This document shows positions 1-9,200 of a stretch of DNA of 64,000 nucleotides, piece by piece. Positions within the stretch are counted from its first letter, which is position 1; each line of letters begins with the position of its first letter. The notes below the pieces were generated by a model. The model searched no databases. It saw only the letters and a program-made list of their open reading frames with translations, and was not told where the DNA came from. The stretch covers positions 22,546,412 to 22,610,411 of the forward strand of contig NC_092675.1 in NCBI RefSeq assembly GCF_964355755.1. The letters run 5' to 3'. The translations under genes were made by a program, and so were the position numbers. The DNA comes from Antedon mediterranea (Eukaryota > Echinodermata > Crinoidea > Comatulida > Antedonidae).

Positions 1-362
1 CACACCTCTTAAAAACAATGCTCTTCTATAGTTAGTTTCCATTCATCATTGTTCATGAGAAACAATGACTCTTCTGATAGCTAGTTTCAATCCCTCCCAC
101 TGTGAACCTTCTTATTGTTTTAGCTTTCACACCAGCCCCACCCAATTTCACTTAATATTCCCATTTTCCTGGACTTTATGCATTCTTCTTTCTTGGAGGA
201 CCATAAAAGTATATTGATCGAAACGTAGAGAAACTCAACAGTTCTTTTCAGAACTAAATATACATGGTAAATCAACATATTCTAAATGAGCGCTATTTAA
301 AAAATTTGTTTATAGCTTGTGTAGTTAAAAATGTATGATTTATTTTGTACTTGTATCTGTAG

Positions 363-450
363 GTGATGTTAGCTAAGAATCTTGATGTATCAAGAGGCTT
401 GGTTAATGGTGCTAGGGGAGTTGTGACTGGTTTTCAACCGGGAAACCATG
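363..450 (+). CDS. PIF1: PIF1 coding exon a
   Basis: The exon follows a TCTGTAG acceptor and ends CCATG before a GTTTGT donor. It carries the '[18 protein letters not shown]' block. It ends after the first base of a glycine codon, which the next exon completes. Confidence 0.85.
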
Positions 451-1763
451 GTTTGTTGTTGTTTTTTGTATTGTATCTAACATGGGATTTATAATTGTGT
501 TGTAAGGGGATATTTGGCGTTCTTCCTTGTTGTGGGTAAAGGAAGCAGGGTCCATATTGGTTTGGCAGATAGTTCACCTGCACTTCCTCAAATTTAACTT
601 AGTGAACAGAAATGGTGGTGATTCTATAATGTCCTTGTTCATGGCAAATTATTGTATTGTTTTCAAATATGTTACTTGTCCTTACACAACTGTAGTCTTC
701 TCGCAAGACTGTTAAATGTGAGTCCCTGGAGTAGGTCTGGCCTGAGATTTATTTCTCCTCCTTTTGTTCTTGCCATCCTATTCTCACCTTTAGTAGCGAT
801 TATTAATATAATAATAATGATAATAAATTAATATATTTATTTGTTATTTACTAATTATATATGTTTCCTATCAGGTTTTCCTTTGATAAAGTTCTTGTGT
901 GGGGTCCATGAACCTATTAGAGTTGACAAGTGGACAATCAAGATGGGAGCTGGTGTGGTATTGACAAGAAGACAACTACCTGTCAAACTCGCCTGGGCAA
1001 TCTCAATTCATAAAAGCCAGGTTTGATTTTTTTTCTTATCATATTACTTACTTAAGCCTCTTTACGCCTGACATTGCATAGGCCATCAACTACAGTATCT
1101 ATCTCACACGGTTCTGGGCAATTCCTTCAACCTCTGTCCAGTTTTAGCCACCATCCCTCACCTCCTTATCATATTACCATGTATAAAGACTTTTGAACTA
1201 CAGATTGTCAAATCATGTTTAGCAGCACAAGTATGCACGGTGTGGGTTCTATTTTTGGCTGTACAACACTGCCATTCAGTAGGCTATGGTAATTTTCCAT
1301 TGGTACAATTCAAGTTCACCTCAACCCTATAAAATAAGGGTTATCTTACCTTACTCTAAACAATTTTATTGTATTCAAGTTTTTTTAAATGGTGCTAGCC
1401 ACCTAGTTGCTATAACTTTTTCAATGAACAAAGAAATCTGCTATTAGATGATACCTACAACGGATTCCCCCTACAACATACTCGACAACTGTGCAATGGT
1501 AGACAGGCATGTGGAAATCTACACACTATGTTTATACTATTGAGTGTCCATGAACTTTTCTCTTCTCTTATGTTTTTCAGGGTATGTCACTAGATTGTGT
1601 TGAAATGTCTCTGTCAAGAGTCTTTGAGTGTGGACAGGCTTATGTTGCTCTATCAAGGGCTCGCAGCCTACAAGGACTTAGAGTGGTTGATTTTGAGAAA
1701 TCTTGTGTCAGAGCCCATCCAGATGTTTTGAAATTCTATGGTAAATTACAACTAAAGCGGTGA
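363..1763 (+). CDS. PIF1: PIF1 5'-to-3' DNA helicase, C-terminal part (three exons)
   Basis: Three exons (363-450, 875-1020, 1581-1763) join in frame to give the last 138 residues of a PIF1-type superfamily 1B helicase. The protein unwinds DNA in nucleus and mitochondria and acts on G-quadruplexes, telomeres and replication intermediates. Visible family signatures are '[17 protein letters not shown]' in the first exon, '[11 protein letters not shown]' at the end of the second, and '[15 protein letters not shown]' followed by '[16 protein letters not shown]' in the third, which are the C-terminal helicase motifs. The protein stops soon after '[10 protein letters not shown]', without the acidic tail I recall in vertebrate PIF1. 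The ATP-binding half lies left of the window, so the gene is cut by the window edge rather than visibly broken. GET3 follows on the same strand 1.4 kb downstream. Family assignment is confident; the exon edges rest on splice consensus. Confidence 0.93.
451..874 (+). other. PIF1 intron
   Basis: AT-rich intron with a short ATAATAATGATAATAA run near 800-830 and no coding similarity that I recognise. Confidence 0.8.
875..1020 (+). CDS. PIF1: PIF1 coding exon b
   Basis: The exon begins after CTATCAG and ends AAAAGCCAG before GTTTGA. It encodes '[14 protein letters not shown]' through 'WAISIHKSQ' and ends on a codon boundary. Confidence 0.88.
1021..1580 (+). other. PIF1 intron
   Basis: An ordinary intron with a pyrimidine-rich end (TTATGTTTTTCAG). 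I see nothing else in it. Confidence 0.8.
1581..1763 (+). CDS. PIF1: PIF1 last coding exon
   Basis: The exon begins after TTTTTCAG with '[15 protein letters not shown]', contains '[16 protein letters not shown]' and ends at TGA 1761-1763. Confidence 0.92.
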   Translation, partial: GMSLDCVEMSLSRVFECGQAYVALSRARSLQGLRVVDFEKSCVRAHPDVLKFYGKLQLKR

Positions 1764-1931
1764 TGTTAGTGGATAGAAAAGGAACACAAAAATAACTGAA
1801 ACGCGATGGTTACTGCCAATAAAAGACCGATTGTGGAACCTTTTATTCCAACTAGAATACAATGCAAGGACCTAGTATGTGTAATGTAAGTAATTTGCCC
1901 ATATACAATTGATGCTTGGATGATCTTCTTG

Positions 1932-2105
1932 CAATTGTTGGTGGTTAAATTACTTGCCTGTACATCCTTGTGTTGCATCCAGAGTAGGCTTAACTTAACT
2001 ATAGCCCTCTAAACGTGGCAATTGTTGGTGGTTAAATTACTTGCCTGTACATCCTTGCGTTGCATCCAGAGTAGGCTCAACTTAACTATAGCCCTCTAAA
2101 CGTGG
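1932..2105. repeat. 87-bp tandem repeat, two copies
   Basis: Copies at 1932-2018 and 2019-2105 both start CAATTGTTGGTGGTTAAATT and end CTCTAAACGTGG. They differ at only a few positions, so the duplication is recent. It lies in the likely PIF1 3' UTR. Confidence 0.95.
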
Positions 2106-2309
2106 CAATTTTAACATTACGAGAACATTTTTAAAGAAATCAGTTTTTCTGAAAAACAAAATGAAAAGTTACAAATTTGTCACTATTTTAATACTTGAAT
2201 TTCAATTCAAATATTGTGTAATATGTTTCATACAAACACTTTTTATTGCATGCCTATGATCAATCAATGTAAATGTATTATTACAGGTAAACAAGAATCA
2301 TGTTTGGTA

Positions 2310-2315
2310 AATAAA
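2310..2315 (+). terminator. Candidate PIF1 polyadenylation signal
   Basis: An AATAAA hexamer about 550 bp after the PIF1 stop. A second AATAAA is at 2640-2645, and the sequence does not say which is used. Confidence 0.35.
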
Positions 2316-2737
2316 TATATTACCTTTATAATCAATTTTACTGATTCTGTATACGATCATGTCTAGTGCAATGCCTATATTAAGGAGACACCTTCAAGAC
2401 CCAAGTGAATAATTATTGTGACATTAAAATGTCCTATTAAAAAAATGGTGTTTAAATGTTTTAGTTGGACAATATATATTCAATATTATTATTTAATTAC
2501 TAGTATTCAAATTAATAATTTATTTGTGTATACATTTTTTATTTATTTATGTATGCAGTAAACTGCTTTTATTATTATTATTATGCTAAGGACACAGCAA
2601 TGGCATAGTTAATGTATAATGACATGTGGTCTTAGTTTATAATAAAGAATATTGTATTTGTATCTTATATTCCACTACAGTCCATTTGGTGAAGTGTTAC
2701 TGCTTCTTTTTGCTCGCTGTAGCAGAAGGATGTCCAT

Positions 2738-2815
2738 ATAGATAACATAACCACTAGCCAATCACCACAATGCTATAAAATCTACATTTTAGGGAGATTC
2801 ATGACAAAACCTGAT
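2738..2815. repeat. Dispersed repeat segment shared with GET3 intron 4
   Basis: The block 'ATAACCACTAGCCAATCACC', followed by an AT-rich stretch and 'GGAGATT', recurs at about 7508-7575 and again at about 9239-9306 in the duplicated copy. It looks like a fragment of the same mobile element family. Confidence 0.6.
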
Positions 2816-3023
2816 CTTTGCCAATTATAGTACTTGCTTTGTCTTTATGTTAGCACAAATAGTGCCTACAATTTTGAAGTTATCAATTTTTAATAGGTGT
2901 ATACTTACAGAACAATTCAAGAAAATCGGATCATAAATAACTTCACAAATAGAACAATTTGTACTGTATTCTTTTATATTATTGTGCCAAGTACTTCACT
3001 CAGTTTCTATAGGGGTATTTACA

Positions 3024-3068
3024 CCAAAGATTATATAGCGCCGCTACGCGGCGCTATACAATCTTTGG
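3024..3068. other. 45-bp near-perfect hairpin upstream of GET3
   Basis: Arms 3024-3044 and 3048-3068 are reverse complements at 20 of 21 positions around a TAC loop. The core reads TATAGCGCCGC/GCGGCGCTATA. It ends 72 bp before the GET3 ATG, so it lies in the promoter or 5' UTR. It may be a minimal MITE remnant or a regulatory stem; the sequence does not decide. Confidence 0.85.
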
Positions 3069-3140
3069 TTACGCCTGGCGGTGACCCTTGTTGTAGGCAT
3101 TCCTAGCGTTCCATACCTTTTAACCTTACTGTATTTCAAG

Positions 3141-3283
3141 ATGGCGGCTGCACTCGATGAACACGTTGATGATGATGACATTTTAGAACCATTAGAACCG
3201 TCTGTTAAAAATATAATCGACCAAACATCTTTAAAATGGATTTTTGTAGGCGGTAAAGGGGGAGTGGGAAAGACAACATGTAG
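3141..3283 (+). CDS. ASNA1: GET3 exon 1
   Basis: The exon encodes the acidic N-terminus and the whole P-loop and ends TGTAG before GTAAGT. The last two bases are the start of a serine codon completed in exon 2. Confidence 0.94.
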
Positions 3284-6200
3284 GTAAGTTACCACACACG
3301 ATTAAATCGTAGGCCCAGAAGGCCTAGGCCCTACTAGCTAGAGTAGATGGCCTATTTAGAGTAGAGGCAACAACGAATCCGACTCCGAAGCAACATCGGT
3401 CCGCTAGAGAGGACTGGCCTGCTCGGGATTGCATCCTCTGACAGGTGGCCTGGCTCTCTCCGGCTGCTTATGTTATGCGCGATTTGAACGATTTGCGCAA
3501 TTTGAAATTGCGCAAAAAAAAAATCCTTGCGCAATTTGAATTGAAACATGTGTTTCAAATTGCGCAAGCAACGTATTAAATTGCGCAAGTAATCTGCAAA
3601 TTGCGCAAGGTTTTTCGACAGATTGTGAAATCATGTACACCCATATTTTTATAGTAATTTCTAAGAATGATTCAAAATTAAAGATAAATATCGCATTTCC
3701 TTATTTTAGTAGTGCAAATATTGTTATAAGTTAGCATACCGTCGAAGAACCGACGAAGGAAAACGAAGCGGTGGTGTTCCACCAGGCGGGCGCGGCGCGG
3801 GCGGCCGGCTATACTACTCTAGCCTAGCTAGGGTCTGGACTACTGATACTGACTAGGTTACATGGCCTAGCTTAAACTAATATTAAAAAATTAAAAAGTG
3901 AGTATTAAACATTATCTTCATTGAAATGGTCTTATTTATATAATAAAATACTAAATTTTAAACTCCTCTGCCTAGGCCTAGCCTATAGCCATGTATGGGA
4001 AAATTTACAGTTCGTTTTCAAATTGCGCAAAGGTGTCATATTGCGCAAGAACTATCTTGCGCAATTTACAAATTGTGCAGCGCAATTTAAAATTGCGCAA
4101 AGATTTTCTTGCGCAATTTGAAATTGCGCAAGTTGATTGCGCAATTTGAAATTGCGCAAAAAAATCCTTGCGCAATTTTAAATTGCGCAAGAATTATTTG
4201 CGCAATTTCAAATTGCGCAAGGATTTTTTTGCGCAATTTCAAATTGCGCAAATCGTTCAAATCGCGCATAACACTTATACTAAACCACCACATTAGTACT
4301 GTACTCTAATCAACTTGTAAAACTGGTGCTCCTGAGCCTCTTATTAAGTCGACCATCAATTATTGGTACTCGTTATCTAGTGTAGTAGTTTAGTACTCAA
4401 TCAAAGGTGTACCACCAGCCCATATTCAATGTTGTGAACTGTACCATAAACATTAAAAGATAATGTGTACATATTTAATATATTTTTTCTTTCCAATTGT
4501 TTTATTTCAGCTGTAGCCTGGCAGTCCTATTAGCCAAATCCAGAGAAAGTGTGCTTGTTATATCAACAGATCCAGCGCATAATATATCAGATGCATTTGA
4601 TCAAAAGTTTTCTAAAGTACCAACCAATGTCAAAGGGTTTGATAACTTGTTTGCTATGGAGATAGATCCCAATATTGGAATGGCTGATCTACCCGATGAC
4701 TACTTAGGAGAAGAAGGTATAATTATCTAAAAGTGCTGCTCTGTTTCAATAACATGTTCCCTCTTTGAAGAAACGCCATAATTGAAAATATGTGATTGGA
4801 ATTGAAGTGCCTCACTTTAAAGTTAAAGTGCCCTGGTTATTAATAATAATAAACTAAATGAATAATTGCCTTTTTTGGGCAAGAACTCTGTTTCAAAGTA
4901 CAGCATTGCCTAAAGTTGTGATACTGTACCTCCGTACAAGAGTATTTATACCAATGTTAACCCGGCGACTAAATTATAACAGTGAATTACTGGATTTAGA
5001 CCTCTCTCTAGCCTGTTCAGATGCTTACCAACCAATTATTTTTATAAACCAGGGGTTTTCCAGGGTATAGTTAAAGTAAACCCCAAAGTCAACCCAATTT
5101 TGTGTTCTAAGGGGCTGGGATTATACTAAAGGATTTACGGTAGCAGTTTTTTATAACTACTTTTTTCATTACACATTCTTACTCTATGAATTTCTCTCAC
5201 AAATATTGAAATTGTTATTTCGTTTATAGATGTAATGAGTCTAGGTAAGCAGATGATGCAGGATCTCCTAGGGGCTTTTCCAGGGATTGATGAGGCCATG
5301 AGCTTTGCTGAAGTCATGAGGTAATACATTGGAATTTCTACAACTGATGAAGATGTCAATTCACCATATTTAACATTGGCCTGACCATTTTCATGTTTCT
5401 GCCATTTATTAAATACATTTTTCAAGAGCCTATAAGTAATTTGCTTGGGCTCAACTCCTAAGAATAATAACTCCTGAGACACAAGTAAGTTAGAGAATGT
5501 GATACCTTGTGTTGGGCTTCTGATTGTGAGATCGGGATTTCAATTCCAACACTTGTCGTATAGTTTGTATCCTCAGGCAAGATAATTTACGTAAGTTTGC
5601 CTCCAGGTGTACAAATGCGTACCTGGTAAGGTCAATCACAACTGCGCTGATTACTAGCTTCAACATTATGGAAGTACATTTATATATAGGTTCCAAAAAG
5701 ACTGGTTAATATGTGAATCGCTTTCAGGCTTTGAGCTTTAAACGCTATATTATATATAAGGCCGACTTATTGTTTTAATGATTTATTTGACTAATTATTT
5801 GTATGCTTCTTTTGGACTTATTCTAGGAGGATGCAATTTATTGATTGCATATTTTCTGTATTATTTCTAGGCTTGTACAAAGTATGAATTTTTCAACAGT
5901 TGTGTTTGATACAGCACCCACTGGCCACACACTTAGACTTTTGTCATTTCCATCAGTGATAGAAAAAGGTCTTGGCAAGATTCTACAACTCAAAAACCAA
6001 TTCACACCATTCATTCAACAGGTAAATTATTTATTAGGGAGGTTTCGCAACCTTACGATAACTAAAACGGATACGTCACACATTTGTGAAACTTTTGAGC
6101 TGATCCCCATTTCATATTCGTAAAGCGTATTCGTGTTGACGAATATCACCAGTCATATTCGTAACTACAAAACGAGTATAGTTTTTGATCTATTTTGCAC

Positions 6201-9200
6201 ATTTTGCAATTGAATCATTGAATGATTCATGATTATAATATAATTATACTTTTATTTAAAGTAATTTACTAAAGTAATTTACTAAAATGCCATGTCAATT
6301 TTGATAAATAGCAGTCCTCACTCCCTTTGATGTTACGCTAGGCCTAGGCAGCCAAGCACCAAGCAACACGTACCTGCGCTTCGCTCAAATTTACCGCAGT
6401 CATATTTTGGACGGCGCCCTCAATATTTCGTTGCCATGCGAAACAGATTTTTACTGGCTTACGAAAAACGAATACGTGTGCGTGACGTATCCGTTTTCGT
6501 TATCGTATTCGTAAGATTGCGAAACCTCCCTATCACTACAGTCAAAAACTAAAACTGGAAACTACAGTGCAGCAGTGAACAATCTTGTATGCTTGGTATG
6601 ATAGGCCTAAATAACTAAATAACTAGGCTGCCCTAGACCAGCTAAATCATACTTCAAACATAGCTTTTATGGTCAAAATGGTAGTGGGCGGTTGACAATT
6701 TTTGTTATGTGCCCGGATGCTATACATTAAGATGAATTTTTGCAGTTCACTCATGGATTAAAGAATAGAAGGATATGCATCGACGTGAGATCAAGGGTTC
6801 CTTGACTCTCGCCGACAGACCGCGGACCGCCCACACAGTGTTATCAGTTTAATTAACCGCATGGTAACAACGAAACGTTCGCGTGCCTAATATATTGTTT
6901 ACTGCACATGTGCAACGACATTTAACCTTGTTGGCTACGCTTCTTTCGCGCGTTCTTTGGTGGCATGATGTTTTAGCGCTAGCAACAATGGCGACGAACA
7001 ATTTATACGACGACGAATTTAGTTATAACCTTTCTGATGAGGAATTGTAGATGCTATAATTGTAATTAGTATAGGTTTCTGCCGCGATTGATCTACGCTA
7101 ATGTTTTTATGACATTAAAGTAGCATTTTATGACCTGTAGTAGCCCTACATCTGAGACAATAACTATTTGTTGTCTCATCCTCGGGCTCATCCTACATGT
7201 AAAATTACAAAATCAGCAAGGATACTAGGCCTAGGCCTTCTAGGCTTACTAGTAAACCATATGATTTGCCGACATTGATACTGCCTAGGTAGACAACGTG
7301 TAATCATGATCTATATACTCACCGTTGTCTTACTTCTTGTGTGAATAATAATAGGTACTTTGTTTGTTCGTGATTAAGTTTGCCCTGCGTGTACTTTTCC
7401 AAACGACCGCTAGGTAACGAATCGCAACTATACATAGCCAGCCAATCCCGGATCAGGGATCGCTGTTTTCATTCAATTAAACCTGGTGATTGGATGTGAT
7501 GTGGATGACATAACCACTAGCCAATCACCAGGCACTACAATTTAAATATAATCACATCGATAATTAAGGAGATTTATGAAGAAACCACTGCTTAGCCATA
7601 TATTAAAAACACGATTGTTGGTCAAATGCATAATTTAATATTCTATAGATTAACGCAATTTTTAATGACAGAAGATGGCAGGCAAATAATGATAATTCAA
7701 ATATAAAAATTGCATATTTTATTAATATTACCAACTACTTAAAATTACCAGTCGTAAGAAAGTGAACTTTTCGTAGTCCGATTGTGATGAAACTAAAACG
7801 GATACGTCACACATTTGTGAAACTTTTGAGCTGATCCCCATTTCATATTCGTAAAGCGTATTCGTGTTGACGAATATCACCAGTCATATTCGTAACTACA
7901 AAACGAGTATAGTTTTTGATCTATTTTGCACATTTTGCAATTGAATCATTGAATGATTCATGATTATAATATAATTATACTTTTATTTAAAGTAATTTAC
8001 TAAAGTAATTTACTAAAATGCCATGTCAATTTTGATAAATAGCAGTCCTCACTCCCTTTGATGTTACGCTAGGCCTAGGCAGCCAAGCACCAAGCAACAC
8101 GTACCTGCGCTTCGCTCAAATTTACCGCAGTCATATTTTGGACGGCGCCCTCAATATTTCGTTGCCATGCGAAACAGATTTTTACTGGCTTACGAAAAAC
8201 GAATACGTGTGCGTGACGTATCCGTTTTCGTTATCGTATTCGTAAGATTGCGAAACCTCCCTATCACTACAGTCAAAAACTAAAACTGGAAACTACAGTG
8301 CAGCAGTGAACAATCTTGTATGCTTGGTATGATAGGCCTAAATAACTAAATAACTAGGCTGCCCTAGACCAGCTAAATCATACTTCAAACATAGCTTTTA
8401 TGGTCAAAATGGTAGTGGGCGGTTGACAATTTTTGTTATGTGCTCGGATGCTATACATTAAGATGAATTTTTGCAGTTCACTCATGGATTAAAGAATAGA
8501 AGGATATGCATCGACGTGAGATCAAGGGTTCCTTGACTCTCGCCGACAGACCGCGGACCGCCCACACAGTGTTATCAGTTTAATTAACCGCATGGTAACA
8601 ACGAAACGTTCGCGTGCCTAATATATTGTTTACTGCACATGTGCAACGACATTTAACCTTGTTGGCTACGCTTCTTTCGCGCGTTCTTTGGTGGCATGAT
8701 GTTTTAGCGCTAGCAACAATGGCGACGAACAATTTATACGACGACGAATTTAGTTATAACCTTTCTGATGAGGAATTGTAGATGCTATAATTGTAATTAG
8801 TATAGGTTTCTGCCGCGATTGATCTACGCTAATGTTTTTATGACATTAAAGTAGCATTTTATGACCTGTAGTAGCCCTACATCTGAGACAATAACTATTT
8901 GTTGTCTCATCCTCGGGCTTATCCTACATGTAAAATTACAAAATCAGCAAGGATACTAGGCCTAGGCCTTCTAGGCTTACTAGTAAACCATATGATTTGC
9001 CGACATTGATACTGCCTAGGTAGACAACGTGTAATCATGATCTATATACTCACCGTTGTCTTACTTCTTGTGTGAATAATAATAGGTACTTTGTTTGTTC
9101 GTGATTAAGTTTGCCCTGCGTGTACTTTTCCAAACGACCGCTAGGTAACGAATCGCAACTATACATAGCCAGCCAATCCCGGATCAGGGATCGCTGTTTT

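Larger units (their letters stand above)
1764..3023. other. PIF1 3' region and PIF1-GET3 intergenic DNA
   Basis: This stretch holds the PIF1 3' UTR, an 87-bp tandem repeat, candidate AATAAA signals at 2310 and 2640, and a dispersed repeat segment near 2735. No coding frame is supported. Confidence 0.7.

Noticed and set aside
1766-1978. 70-codon minus-strand frame after PIF1
   Set aside because: It overlaps the 87-bp tandem repeat and the likely PIF1 3' UTR, with no recognisable content.
3081-3140. Upstream in-frame start for GET3
   Set aside because: The extra 20 residues do not resemble any GET3 N-terminus, and the ATG at 3141 has a better context and the expected acidic start.
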